A stretch of DNA of 64,000 nucleotides from Microbulbifer litoralis. GTDB taxonomy: Bacteria; Pseudomonadota; Gammaproteobacteria; Pseudomonadales; Cellvibrionaceae. The notes under the pieces are model-generated. The model was not told where the DNA came from, did no database searches, and saw nothing but the letters and a program-made list of their open reading frames with translations. The stretch spans positions 248,001-312,000 of the forward strand of contig NZ_JALKCV010000003.1 in assembly GCF_023634065.1 (NCBI RefSeq). The letters run 5' to 3'. Shown here one piece after another: positions 35,113 through 44,453 of this stretch (position 1 is the stretch's first letter; the number at the start of each line of letters is the position of its first letter). A program made the translations under genes and the position numbers.

Positions 35113-35580
35113 TTAACTGATAGTGCCACTGGAGGCTTTCTGCTGCAGAAATGCTGTCTCGTACTGCAGAAGCTGGTTTACCAGCTCGCGGATCTTGGTC
35201 TCGGCATCGATAAACTTACCCATAGTGGCACTGCCGCCAGTTGAGTCATACAACGCCTTGCCCTCGGGTGCGCCGTTGCGAAACACATTGATTTCGGCGT
35301 AGGACATGTAAAGGGCCAGATCCCATGACCAGCGCGCCAGGTAAGTCGCCGTCCACTCACAGGCAGAATGGCTAGATCCCTTAGGCAGGACTCTGTAGTT
35401 GACGCCCATGGTTTCCAGAGTCGATTTGAACTCTTTCAGAAAACCTTCTCGCACATCCGGATTTTCAATAATGCATATTTCGCTATCCGTCGACACCCGT
35501 GCCGGCTCGACGGTCTGTTGGATGGAACATCCCGCGAGAACGCTGAATACCCCCAAAAGTGCAATGACTTTCCTGATCAT
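35113..35580 (-). CDS. Sbal_3080-family lipoprotein
   Basis: 155 residues. The lipobox is VLAGC. The sequence SEICIIENPDVREGFLKEFKSTLE, SACEWTATYLARWSWDLALYM and ETKIRELVNQLL is typical of the Sbal_3080 lipoprotein family, for which no function is known. It is preceded by a weak ribosome site and followed by a clear terminator, so it is probably monocistronic. Confidence 0.85.
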   Translation of the reverse strand: MIRKVIALLGVFSVLAGCSIQQTVEPARVSTDSEICIIENPDVREGFLKEFKSTLETMGVNYRVLPKGSSHSACEWTATYLARWSWDLALYMSYAEINVFRNGAPEGKALYDSTGGSATMGKFIDAETKIRELVNQLLQYETAFLQQKASSGTIS

Positions 35581-35650
35581 TTTGATTCCTTACTGATTGT
35601 TTTACGGGAGATCCAATTCCAGCATATCAGTACGAAAAATTAAATAATCT

Positions 35651-36184
35651 TTAAAAATTCAAACCGACATTGACGACAAACGGCATATCAATACCATCGT
35701 TATCGCCAAACAGATTGGCATTGGAAAAATGCTTCCAAGAAATCATGACCACTAGGTCTTCTTTAGATTGCCAGTTGATCCGCGCCGCATAGCCCACCTG
35801 TGCCTGGAAGGCGAAATGATTGTCCTGACGGCGATCACCCAGCTGGTTAGCACTGATATAGCTGGGCCCCAGTGCCCGCACAAAGAAGTACGGCTGACCC
35901 CAGCTACGTTGGCGAGGGTATAGATTCAACTGAGGGTAAATGGAAACGGCATGGAAGGATTTGTGTTCCGCCGCGTTGGTTTGCACCTTTGTATAACTCA
36001 CCCCCAAGTGAATATGCTGCCGATAGCTTTTCTCAAACTTCTTGAAAGAATAATCGATACCGTAGGTGCTATTGCGTTGCGGCGAATCCGGCTGGAAGCC
36101 CCCGCCGGCGCTGAACAGCAATTCGTCACCGACCACCGGCTGGAATATCAACAGTCCGGCGACTGTAGCGACTAGTCTTTTCAT
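35651..36184 (-). CDS. PagL-like lipid A 3-O-deacylase (acyloxyacyl hydrolase family)
   Basis: 177 residues. A signal peptide is followed by alternating beta-strand sequence and a C-terminal aromatic residue (NVGLNF), as in outer-membrane barrels. The PagL catalytic His-x-Ser motif appears in SWKHFSNANLFGDNDG. PagL removes the 3-O acyl chain of lipid A. Its gene lies just past the 3' end of the APE operon on the same strand (54 bp), so co-transcription is possible. Family assignment rests on the H-S-N motif and barrel pattern. Confidence 0.8.
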   Translation of the reverse strand: MKRLVATVAGLLIFQPVVGDELLFSAGGGFQPDSPQRNSTYGIDYSFKKFEKSYRQHIHLGVSYTKVQTNAAEHKSFHAVSIYPQLNLYPRQRSWGQPYFFVRALGPSYISANQLGDRRQDNHFAFQAQVGYAARINWQSKEDLVVMISWKHFSNANLFGDNDGIDMPFVVNVGLNF

Positions 36185-36238
36185 GACATCCCCTGTTACT
36201 TTTCCGCCGCCTGATCGGTGGCGCCGGGGTTTCGTCCC

Positions 36239-37465
36239 CTAATCACAGCGCTTGAAAATCAGCGAAGTATTGATACCGCCGAAAGCAAAATTGTTGCTCA
36301 TCACGTACTCGGTATCGATCTCACGGCCATCGCCGTCAATATAGTCCAGTTCGGCGCAGTCCGGATCCAGCTGCTCCAGGTTAATGGTCGGGTGAAACCA
36401 ACCATCGCGCATCATCTGGATACTGGCCCAGGCCTCCAGCGCGCCACATGCACCCAGGGTATGACCGGTGTAGCTTTTCATGGAGCTGATGGGTACCGCA
36501 CGACCAAAGGCACCGCGAGTGGCGTGACTCTCGGCCACATCGCCGCGATCGGTAGCAGTGCCGTGAGCACTGATATAGCCGACTTCCGCGCCGTCGATGT
36601 CCGCCTGATCGAGCGCCTGCTGCAGTGCAATCTGCATTGTGGGCGACTGCGGCTGGGTGACATGGGCACCGTCGGAGTTGGTGCCGAAGCCGACGATCTC
36701 CGCGTGAATTCTCGCCCCCCGCGCCAAGGCATGTTCGTATTCCTCCAGCACCAGGGTGCCGGCGCCCTCGCCGATTACCAAGCCATCGCGGCCGCGATCA
36801 AAGGGACGCGGCGTGGTACCGGGCGCGTGGTTTCTGGTGGAGGTGGCAAACAGGGTATCGAATACCGCGGCCTCGGTTGCGCAGAGCTCCTCGGCACCGC
36901 CGGCCACCATCACTGTCTGGCTGCCGTTGCGGATTGCCTCATAGGCGTAACCGATACCCTGGCTGCCGGAGGTACAGGCAGAACTGGTGGTGTAGACGCG
37001 GCCGCAAAGGCCAAAGAAAACACCGATATTGACAGCCGTGGTGTGTGCCATCATCTTGATATAGCTGGTGGCGTTGAGACCGTCGGTACGATGGTTGATC
37101 AACATATTCCCGAAGTCGCCGATCGCCGCCGGTGTGCCGGCGGACGAACCGTAAGCGACACCAGTTGCGCCGCTCTTGAGGATTGAATCGTCCAGTAGGC
37201 CCGCCTCCTCCAATGCCAGCTCAGTGGCGCGCACGGCCATCAGCGATACGCGGCCCATACTACGCACGCGCTTGCGATTGTAATGCGCCGGCTTTTCGAA
37301 ATCCCGTACCGGGGCGCCGAGACGTGTCTCCAGCCCCTCGTATTTGTCCCAGTCCCCCATGTAAGCGATGCCGGAGCGGCGCGCCTGCAGGGCTTGCTTG
37401 ACCGCCGGCCAGCCCTGGCCGATGGGCGAAATACCGGCCATGCCAGTGACAACAACACGCTTCAT
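36239..37465 (-). CDS. apeR: APE beta-ketoacyl-ACP synthase (ApeR-type)
   Basis: 408 residues of the FabF/KAS II type with the full Cys-His-His set: SSACTSGSQG, SAHGTATDRGD and SYTGHTLGACG. It is the last gene of the cluster. In characterised APE systems ApeR is a second ketosynthase besides the ApeO:ApeC pair. A 4-nt ATGA overlap couples it to apeQ. Confidence 0.9.
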   Translation of the reverse strand: MKRVVVTGMAGISPIGQGWPAVKQALQARRSGIAYMGDWDKYEGLETRLGAPVRDFEKPAHYNRKRVRSMGRVSLMAVRATELALEEAGLLDDSILKSGATGVAYGSSAGTPAAIGDFGNMLINHRTDGLNATSYIKMMAHTTAVNIGVFFGLCGRVYTTSSACTSGSQGIGYAYEAIRNGSQTVMVAGGAEELCATEAAVFDTLFATSTRNHAPGTTPRPFDRGRDGLVIGEGAGTLVLEEYEHALARGARIHAEIVGFGTNSDGAHVTQPQSPTMQIALQQALDQADIDGAEVGYISAHGTATDRGDVAESHATRGAFGRAVPISSMKSYTGHTLGACGALEAWASIQMMRDGWFHPTINLEQLDPDCAELDYIDGDGREIDTEYVMSNNFAFGGINTSLIFKRCD

Positions 37466-38193
37466 CCGTAGAGCCCACCGTTTACAGAAATGACTTGTCG
37501 GGTGATGTAAGCCGCGCGCTCGTCCATCAGGAAAGAGACCGCCGCCGCCACTTCTTCCGGCTTGCCGAGGCGGCGCGCCGGAATCATTTCCTTGATTTTA
37601 TCCAGCGGCAGCTCCTCATGCGCCATGTCGGTATCGATCAGGCCGGGCGCCACGCAATTGACAGTAATCTTGCGCTTGGCCAGCTCCAGCGCCAGCGCTT
37701 TGCTGGCACCAATCAGACCGGCCTTGGAAGCGGAGTAGTTGACCTGGCCGCGGTTCCCTGCGAGACCGGACACCGAGGTCATGACGACGATGCGGCCAGG
37801 CGACCGACGGCGCACCATGGGCATGGTCAATGGATGCAGGACATTGTAGAAACCATCCAGGTTGGTGTGCACCACCCTGTCCCAATCCTCTTCCGGCATC
37901 GCCGGGAATGCATTGTCGGCTGTCAGTCCCGCATTGCAAACTACGCCGTAATAGCAACCGTGCTCTTCCACATCAGCCAATAATGCTTCACGCGCGGTCC
38001 GCCGATCGAGGATATCGAACTGCAGGATGCGGCTCTCGCGTCCCAGCGAGCAGACCTCGTCAGCAACCGCCTGCGCCTGCTCGCGGCGACTGCGGCAGTG
38101 CAGCGCAATATTGTAGCCATCCTGCGCCAGTTGTAACGCAATGGCGCGACCGATGCCCCGGCTGGAGCCGGTTACCAGAACCCACTCGGACAT
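37462..38193 (-). CDS. apeQ: APE 3-ketoacyl-ACP reductase (FabG-like)
   Basis: 243-residue short-chain dehydrogenase. The NADPH-binding TGSSRGIGRAIA is present, along with the catalytic Ser/Tyr/Lys in SVSGLAGNRGQVNYSASKAG. It reduces the 3-keto group of each extension unit before dehydration in polyene synthesis. It directly abuts apeP and overlaps apeR by 4 nt. Confidence 0.93.
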   Translation of the reverse strand: MSEWVLVTGSSRGIGRAIALQLAQDGYNIALHCRSRREQAQAVADEVCSLGRESRILQFDILDRRTAREALLADVEEHGCYYGVVCNAGLTADNAFPAMPEEDWDRVVHTNLDGFYNVLHPLTMPMVRRRSPGRIVVMTSVSGLAGNRGQVNYSASKAGLIGASKALALELAKRKITVNCVAPGLIDTDMAHEELPLDKIKEMIPARRLGKPEEVAAAVSFLMDERAAYITRQVISVNGGLYG

Positions 38194-38643
38194 TCAGAGT
38201 TTTTCCTTCAGATATGCTTCGATATTTTCCGGCTGGTAGACGTTCAGTCGCGCACTCTGCTGTACGCCCCTTCCGTTCAGCCGACATTCAAAAGTGGCCA
38301 TGCCGTTTTCTGCCTGCAACAGACGTTCTATCTCAATGGTCAGTTCATCGCCACACTGATAACTGTCGATATTGCTGTGGAACTGGCGCGTGCCCAGCAG
38401 AAATCCCAGGCGCACAGACTCGCCCCGCTGCCTGGCGTGATAGCCGGAAAAAGCGGCCACCGCCTGCGCCATATACTCGATGCCCACGTAGGCCGGCACG
38501 CGACCGTCGCGCGAAAAGATGCCGTCGTCGCGTACGCGAAGCTTCGCCGTCAGCGTCTCTTCGCCCACCGTGGTAACTTCGTCCAACAGCGACATATCGC
38601 CACTATGGGGCACCAGTTCCTCGGCTTTATACGCTTGCTGCAT
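38194..38643 (-). CDS. apeP: APE 3-hydroxyacyl-ACP dehydratase (hotdog fold)
   Basis: 149 residues. The hotdog dehydratase pattern has His in VPHSGDMSLLDEV and an acidic residue in AYVGIEYMAQAVAAF. In known APE systems ApeP pairs with ApeI to form the dehydratase. The ATG at 38643 with GGGAG is preferred over an in-frame start at 38691 lying deeper inside apeO. It overlaps apeO by 17 nt. Confidence 0.88.
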   Translation of the reverse strand: MQQAYKAEELVPHSGDMSLLDEVTTVGEETLTAKLRVRDDGIFSRDGRVPAYVGIEYMAQAVAAFSGYHARQRGESVRLGFLLGTRQFHSNIDSYQCGDELTIEIERLLQAENGMATFECRLNGRGVQQSARLNVYQPENIEAYLKEKL

Positions 38644-39808
38644 TACTTTCTCCCCACTTTTCCAGAACCACCGAGCAGTTGCTGCCGCCAAAGGCGAAGG
38701 AGTTGCTCATGGCATAGCGCAGCGGCCGCTGCATCGTGTTTTCACCGCACAGTTGCAGCGGCGCTATTAATCCGTCGTAGTCGCCGTCGTAGCGGTGCGG
38801 CGGCAGCTGCCCGCGCGTGAGCGCCAGCCAGCAGAAGGCGGCCTCCAGCGCGCCGGCGGCGCCCAGGGTGTGGCCGGTCACGGGCTTGGTGGACGAACAG
38901 GCGACCGCATCGCCCAGCACCCGCGCCACGGCCGCGGCCTCCATGGCATCATTGTGCGGCGTGCCGGTGCCGTGAAGGTTCAGGTAGTCGATCGCCGACG
39001 CATCCAGCCCGGCATCGGTCAGGGCGCCGCGCATGCAGGCCTCGGCGCCGCGGCCGTCCGGGTGTGGCGCGGACATATGGTGGGCATCGGAACTCGCGGC
39101 CACGCCGCACAGGCGCACCGGCCCGGGCTCGCGCGTCATCACGAACAAGGCCCCGGCCTCGCCCAGGTTGATGCCGTCGCGGTTGGCACTGAACGGCTGC
39201 GTGTGGCCGGCGCTGAGCGCGCTGAGCGAGTGGAAACCTGCCACCGTCATGCCGCACAGGGTATCCACGCCACCGACCACCACCGCGTCGCAGTCACCCA
39301 GCGACAGCAGTCGGCGCGCGCTGGCGAAGGCGTTGGCACTGGACGAGCAAGCGGTGGAAACCGTCAGTTGCGGGCCTTGCAGTTGCAGATAGCGGGCGCA
39401 GAATCCGGCCAACCCGGCCATCTGCTGCTGCCGGCGGTAGCTGTAGCTGCCGGCGTCGTCGCGCCCGAGCCGCGCCTCGCCGCTGCCGATACCAGAGGTG
39501 GAGGTACCCATCACCACACCGATGCGGTCCGCCCCCAGCCGTTCGCGCAACCGCGCCACCACCGTATCGATCTGTTGCAGGACCGCCAGTGCCAGCCGGT
39601 TGTTGCGACAGTCGAATATCTCGAGCTTCCTCGGCAGCGCCGGCAGCGGAAAATCGACGGCGCCGAAACGGCTCTGGCTGTCCGGCAACCAGGGGCTGCC
39701 GACACGCATCTGTGCCGTATCGCCGGCGAACAGGCCCGCTGCCACCGCTTCGGTACCGTTGCCGAGGGCACAGATGAGCCCCATTTGATTCAGGTATACA
39801 TCGCTCAT
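38627..39808 (-). CDS. apeO: APE beta-ketoacyl-ACP synthase (ApeO-type)
   Basis: 393-residue ketosynthase with intact catalytic Cys (STACSSSAN) and both His (NLHGTGTPHND, PVTGHTLGAAG). In APE synthesis ApeO partners with the chain-length-factor-like ApeC to elongate the aryl polyene. The gene lies between the DUF3261 lipoprotein gene (6-bp gap) and apeP. Confidence 0.92.
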   Translation of the reverse strand: MSDVYLNQMGLICALGNGTEAVAAGLFAGDTAQMRVGSPWLPDSQSRFGAVDFPLPALPRKLEIFDCRNNRLALAVLQQIDTVVARLRERLGADRIGVVMGTSTSGIGSGEARLGRDDAGSYSYRRQQQMAGLAGFCARYLQLQGPQLTVSTACSSSANAFASARRLLSLGDCDAVVVGGVDTLCGMTVAGFHSLSALSAGHTQPFSANRDGINLGEAGALFVMTREPGPVRLCGVAASSDAHHMSAPHPDGRGAEACMRGALTDAGLDASAIDYLNLHGTGTPHNDAMEAAAVARVLGDAVACSSTKPVTGHTLGAAGALEAAFCWLALTRGQLPPHRYDGDYDGLIAPLQLCGENTMQRPLRYAMSNSFAFGGSNCSVVLEKWGESNAASV

Positions 39809-39814
39809 AGCTAT

Positions 39815-40360
39815 CTACAGGTTTCTGATGCTCAGGCCATAGCCGAGCACTTTCTGCTCCAGCGTCACATCGGCGCGCCAGATGTCGTCGGCGCTGTAGC
39901 GGACTTCGGTATAGAGGCCACCGTCAAGCAGCAGCCGGCGAACCCTCTCGCCTCCGGAGCGGGTCTCGCGCAATTGCCAGCGCGCCGGCAGGCTCTGCCG
40001 TAACACCGCCAGCGGCCAGTACACCAGCTGCAGGTCCGCCAGCAGTGCCCGCGGCGGTATCTGCCTGGAATGGCCCAGATGCTGCTGCGTGGAGATGGCG
40101 CGGCCATCGTAATGGATATCCAGCAGGCTCACACCTTCCGGCGTCAGCAGGGAGACGCGCAGCTGCTGCGGCCCCAGCAACGAAGCGCCGATCAGGTCGC
40201 GCCGCTCGCCGCGATAGCGCACGGCGATATGCTGGTTCAGCTGCCGCGACTCGCCGTCCAGCAGCGGTGCCAGCGGGCGCTGCTGCGGCGGCGCCGTCGG
40301 CTGTCCACTGCAGGCCGTCAGTAACAACAACAGTGCCGTCACGATCAGCCGGCCGCGCAT
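39815..40360 (-). CDS. APE cluster DUF3261 lipoprotein
   Basis: 181 residues. The signal ends in LLTACSG (lipobox). The mature part (LNQHIAVRYRGERRDLIGAS, LRVSLLTPEGVSLLDIHYDG) matches DUF3261, a lipoprotein family regularly found in APE clusters next to an MMPL exporter and a LolA-like protein. The proposed role is placing the finished lipid in the outer membrane. The ATG at 40360 is used rather than the distant in-frame start at 40582. It overlaps the FAD enzyme gene by 16 nt. Confidence 0.87.
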   Translation of the reverse strand: MRGRLIVTALLLLLTACSGQPTAPPQQRPLAPLLDGESRQLNQHIAVRYRGERRDLIGASLLGPQQLRVSLLTPEGVSLLDIHYDGRAISTQQHLGHSRQIPPRALLADLQLVYWPLAVLRQSLPARWQLRETRSGGERVRRLLLDGGLYTEVRYSADDIWRADVTLEQKVLGYGLSIRNL

Positions 40361-41574
40361 ATTTCCACCAGCGTATTCAGGCGGCGCTCGGCGGCGGCCA
40401 CGAACGGATTCTTTTTGTCCCAGGCGTAGCCGGCCAGGATGGAGCAGATCATGCGTTTGATTTCTTTCTGCTCTGTCTGGTAGAAAATCACATCCTGGAA
40501 GCGCCCGTCGTACCAGGCGGTGACATAGGTCTTGAAGACATCCACGCCGTGTTTCAGGGGTTTGGCGAATTCGGAGTGCCAATCCACCTTTTCTCCGCAG
40601 AGATCGCGGTCGAGGCAGTCGGCCGCCAGCACGGCGGACTTCATCGCGATGGTGACACCGGAGGAAAACACCGGGTCGAGAAACTCGCCGGCATTGCCCA
40701 GCAGCGCAAAGCCCGGGCCGGTTAGCGCGCTGACATCGCTGGCGTATCCGGATATGCGCTGTACCGGCGTATCGAACTCGGCATTGCGCAGCGTCTTGGC
40801 CAGTTCCGGTGCCGCTTCCACGGCATTGCGCAGTATCTGTTGCGGCTCCTTCCCCAGTGCGGCGATCTTCTCGCGATCACCCACGACCCCCAGGGAGGCG
40901 CGGCCGCCGGAAAACGGGATCAGCCAGTACCAGATATCCCGCAGCCGAGGGTGCACGGTAATCAGGATCTTGTCGCGGTCGAGGTCGGCATCGTCGATAT
41001 TGTCCTGCACATGGGTGAATACCGACTCCCGCGCCGGGAATGGCGAGGGCCGGTCCAGATCCAGCAGGCGCGGTAGCACGCGCCCGAAACCACTGGCATC
41101 CAGTGCGAAGCGGCCGCGGAAGACCACTTCCTCCCCATCGCATTCCGCCACCAGCCGCGCACCGGATGCATCAATTTCCGCTTCGCGGATGCCGTGGCGG
41201 TAGTAGATCTTCGCCCCCTGCTTTTCCGCCTCGTCCGCCAATACCTTGTCGAAGTCCGCGCGCTGCACCTGAAAAGTAGTGCCGGGGCCGGGGGAAAACT
41301 TGTCGGAAAAATCGAAGGCGGTGCGCGCGCCGTCCCATTCGAAGGCGGCACCGTTCTTGAACTGGAAACCCGCATCCTGCACTGCGTCGAGCATGTTGGC
41401 CGCTGCCAGAAACTCCATGCACTGCGGCAGCAGGCTCTCGCCGATGGAAAAGCGCGGAAATTCCTGCCGCTCCACCACACTGACTGTCCAACCGCGCTGT
41501 ACCAGCAGCGCGCTGGCCACGGCCCCGGCCGGGCCCGCGCCGATCACCACCACATCCGATACCACTTCCTTCAT
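40345..41574 (-). CDS. APE cluster FAD-dependent oxidoreductase (halogenase/geranylgeranyl-reductase-like)
   Basis: 409 residues. The FAD site VVVIGAGPAGAVASALL is at the N-terminus, followed by ERQEFPRFSIGESLLP, a flavin-dependent halogenase/monooxygenase-family pattern, and GPGFALLGNAGEFLDPVFSSG near the second FAD motif. I do not see the halogenase WxWxIP motif in its usual form (WYWLIPFSGG is present), so halogenation is unlikely to be certain. It may modify the head group or polyene. ATGA overlap with the exporter gene. Confidence 0.87.
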   Translation of the reverse strand: MKEVVSDVVVIGAGPAGAVASALLVQRGWTVSVVERQEFPRFSIGESLLPQCMEFLAAANMLDAVQDAGFQFKNGAAFEWDGARTAFDFSDKFSPGPGTTFQVQRADFDKVLADEAEKQGAKIYYRHGIREAEIDASGARLVAECDGEEVVFRGRFALDASGFGRVLPRLLDLDRPSPFPARESVFTHVQDNIDDADLDRDKILITVHPRLRDIWYWLIPFSGGRASLGVVGDREKIAALGKEPQQILRNAVEAAPELAKTLRNAEFDTPVQRISGYASDVSALTGPGFALLGNAGEFLDPVFSSGVTIAMKSAVLAADCLDRDLCGEKVDWHSEFAKPLKHGVDVFKTYVTAWYDGRFQDVIFYQTEQKEIKRMICSILAGYAWDKKNPFVAAAERRLNTLVEICAAG

Positions 41575-43847
41575 CGGTTATCACCTTCAACTGCTTGCGC
41601 AAAAAATAATGTTGCCAGCGACAGGGTCAGGATGGTGCCCACCGCCAGTGCCAGGCCGAAGTCGGCGATGGCCGGCGTGGCCGAAAGGGCCAGCAGGCCA
41701 AAGCCCAGCAATGTGGTAACCCCGGCCATGGCGATCGCCAGCAGCGTATGGCTTCGCTCACCGGGACCACTCAGCTGGCTGAATACCGCGTAGTCCACAC
41801 CGATGCCGAATACCAGCAGCAGCGCCGCCACATGAAACAGATTGATCGCCGCGCCGCCCAGCACGACAATGCCCAGCGTCCCCACCAGCGCTGCCAGTGG
41901 CAGGCCGACGATGGCGAGCGCACGCCGCGCCCCGGTGCGCAATGCGACAACCACAGACACCACCACCAGCACCAACGGCAACAGCCGCAGCAACAGGTCG
42001 CGCTGCTGGGACATGACAGCGGCAATGGCCCGAGGTGGATCCACCAGCTGGACGCCGTCGATGGATTCGTTCAGCAGCGGGGATTGATGCAGGCCATAGA
42101 GGCGCACAATCGATGCGCAGCCCCCTTTATCACAGCCCAGCCACAAATCCGAATACTGCCGGCCGGCGACCTCGAGCCACTCCGGCAGGGTCAGCTGCCG
42201 AAACGGCCGGCGCAAGTCGGCCAGCAGTGCCCGCGCCTCTTCCGCGCTGTAACCCAGGCGGGTGTAAAAACCTTCCACCGACGCACTGCCGTAGAAGTCA
42301 TGCAACAGCTGCCAATCCGCGCGCTGCACCCGCTGCGGCGGAAAACGCTGGCTCAGCGCCTGGAAGTCATCCAGCGCACCACTGTCCCGTTTCGCCCGCA
42401 GAGCGCGCGCCAGTATCCACTCGCGTGCCAGCAGCTGCTGCCAGTCTTCGCCGCGCACCAGAAAATAGGCGGACTCCGGGCGCGATGGCAACAGTCGATT
42501 CAACCTGTCTTCGTCCGCGGCGAGAAATTGCGGCGGCGTATAGAAAAGCTGCAGATCGTCGCCAAACTCGATGCGCGGCAGCATCGTCGCGCCGAACACC
42601 AGTAGCAGTGCCAGCGCAATAAAGTAGCGCGAGGGTCGCAGCCGCGGCAGGCATTCCACCAGGGCCAGCGGCCGCCGGCGCAGTTTCAGCAGCGTCGGGA
42701 ACAGCAGCACCACCGTCAGCCAGGCGGCGATCAGGCCCGCGCCGACGAAGACCCCCATCTGTTGCAGCAGCGGAAACGGTGTCAGTGCCAGAGCGAAGAA
42801 AGCCAGGCAGCTGGAAACCAGACCCAGCAGCAGCCCCGGCAGTATGTCCCTGTCCCGTCCGTGCACGGGGCGCATGCGATTGCAGACAAAGTGGAAGGCG
42901 TAGTCGATGGCCAGCCCGGTGACAGTGGTGCCGAACACAAAAGCCAGAATATGCATCTGCCCCAACAGCGCAATCACAGCCGCAATGCCGCCGCCGATAC
43001 CGCAGCCTATGGCGAATACCGACAGCATCAGCGGGCGCAGGGAGCGGAACACCAGCAGTGACAGAACGCAGATGGCGGCGATGGACAGACCACCGATCAG
43101 GCGGATCTCCCGCTGTGCACCGGCGGCGGCGTACTCGGTATGCAGGGGCGCGCCCACCGTCAGCAGGGTCAATTTGCGCTCCCGCGCCCAGCTCTGCAAC
43201 TCGCTGCGCAGCTGCAACAGCGGTGTGCGGATGCGACCGCCCAGCGCCACCGGCGCCGCTGTGGACTGCACCAGCGTGAACAACTGTTCACCATTTTGCT
43301 GCACCGGAATTTCGCCGTAGAGCTGCGCATCCAGTTGCGGGCCGCTGGAGAAATAGTGGCGAAAAATAGCGAAGGGATCCCGCTGTAGGTCCAGGCCTGC
43401 GCTCTCTGGTCCGTAGAGCGCGGCCAGCTGACGCTCCACCAGCTGTTGCGGCTGTTCCTCCAGCAGCTTTCGGTCGCGGCCTGCCAGCAGTTGCTGGCGC
43501 AGCGGAAACAGCAGCGTCCATTCATTTTCAAAGCGTGTGCTATCGGCCCAACGGTATTCCAGGCCGGTTATGGCCGCCGAGACCCGCAGTTTTTCCGCCA
43601 GTGCCTGTGTCGCCGCTGCCAGCGTGTCACCGTCGCCCTGTGCCGATACCAGCATCCACAGCACACTGCCCTGCAATTGGCGATTCAATTTTTGCTGCGC
43701 CGCGGCGGCTACCGGCGATCTCTCGGCATCGCCGGCCAGCGTCAGTATATCGGTCTGCAGCCAACCGGACTGGTAGCGCACGGCGGCCGCCAGCGCATAA
43801 GCGGCGGCGACGGCGAACCAGACTGCAAAACGAAGTTTCGGTGCCAT
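41571..43847 (-). CDS. APE cluster MMPL/RND-type exporter
   Basis: 758 residues with about 11-12 membrane segments in two halves, each preceded by a periplasmic loop (typical MMPL topology). Segments such as LIGGLSIAAICVLSLLVF and LLRLLPLVLVVVSVVVALR mark the two halves. Such exporters in APE clusters are thought to move the lipid product across the inner membrane. It starts 12 bp after the LolA-like gene stop. Confidence 0.9.
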   Translation of the reverse strand: MAPKLRFAVWFAVAAAYALAAAVRYQSGWLQTDILTLAGDAERSPVAAAAQQKLNRQLQGSVLWMLVSAQGDGDTLAAATQALAEKLRVSAAITGLEYRWADSTRFENEWTLLFPLRQQLLAGRDRKLLEEQPQQLVERQLAALYGPESAGLDLQRDPFAIFRHYFSSGPQLDAQLYGEIPVQQNGEQLFTLVQSTAAPVALGGRIRTPLLQLRSELQSWARERKLTLLTVGAPLHTEYAAAGAQREIRLIGGLSIAAICVLSLLVFRSLRPLMLSVFAIGCGIGGGIAAVIALLGQMHILAFVFGTTVTGLAIDYAFHFVCNRMRPVHGRDRDILPGLLLGLVSSCLAFFALALTPFPLLQQMGVFVGAGLIAAWLTVVLLFPTLLKLRRRPLALVECLPRLRPSRYFIALALLLVFGATMLPRIEFGDDLQLFYTPPQFLAADEDRLNRLLPSRPESAYFLVRGEDWQQLLAREWILARALRAKRDSGALDDFQALSQRFPPQRVQRADWQLLHDFYGSASVEGFYTRLGYSAEEARALLADLRRPFRQLTLPEWLEVAGRQYSDLWLGCDKGGCASIVRLYGLHQSPLLNESIDGVQLVDPPRAIAAVMSQQRDLLLRLLPLVLVVVSVVVALRTGARRALAIVGLPLAALVGTLGIVVLGGAAINLFHVAALLLVFGIGVDYAVFSQLSGPGERSHTLLAIAMAGVTTLLGFGLLALSATPAIADFGLALAVGTILTLSLATLFFAQAVEGDNR

Positions 43848-43859
43848 GGGTGCTTGTTT

Positions 43860-44453
43860 TTATTCGGTGGCTTCGGCGCTGAATTCAGCTTCAAATTGCG
43901 GGTTGCTTTCATCGACCGCACGCAGTTCCAGTAGCTGCATCTCGGTCACCGCGCTGTTGGCTTCGGCCAGGCGAATCTGCTTGATATCCCGGTCGCCGCG
44001 CACCTCGATGGAGGCGATCACGTTGCCGACTGCTTCGGTTTTCGGGGTCAGTTTTACCTGCCACTGATCGTCGCCATTCTCGGCGGAGACATGAAAGAGG
44101 CCGTCCAATGCGGAAAAGTTGCCGCGAAAAATCTGCAACAGCGGAACGGCAATTTGCCGCGCCAGGACATCGTCACCTGTGCCCGCTGCCTTCAGGATCC
44201 GGTGGGAGGCAATCGGCTTCTGCACCCGCCAGCTGATTCCCTGGTCCCGCGACAGCGCCACCACACCGCTGGACAACAGCGGCCGCGGCAGTTGCGGCAG
44301 AGTCTTTTTCTGCTCAAAGCGACCCAGCATCTGCGGCGCCTTCTCCAGACGTGCTTCTATCTGCGCCAGCACCCGCTGCTGCTGCGGTTCCAGTGCCAAT
44401 AACGGCGGACACAGGCAGAACCCCACCCATAAAATCAGCCAGCGCGCGCCCAT
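43860..44453 (-). CDS. LolA-like outer-membrane lipoprotein carrier protein of the APE cluster
   Basis: 197 residues. Signal peptide MGARWLILWVGFCLCPPLLA; the mature part (EKAPQMLGRFEQKKTLPQLPRPLLSSGVV) has the LolA-type beta fold. LolA-like proteins shuttle lipidated cargo through the periplasm. The ATG at 44453 shares one base with the thioesterase stop; a longer in-frame start at 44654 is rejected. Confidence 0.88.
   Translation of the reverse strand: MGARWLILWVGFCLCPPLLALEPQQQRVLAQIEARLEKAPQMLGRFEQKKTLPQLPRPLLSSGVVALSRDQGISWRVQKPIASHRILKAAGTGDDVLARQIAVPLLQIFRGNFSALDGLFHVSAENGDDQWQVKLTPKTEAVGNVIASIEVRGDRDIKQIRLAEANSAVTEMQLLELRAVDESNPQFEAEFSAEATE

Noticed and set aside
40345-41574. FAD enzyme as a certain halogenase
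   Set aside because: The characteristic WxWxIP motif is seen only in a WYWLIP form; no other halogenase-specific feature, so kept as a general oxidoreductase.
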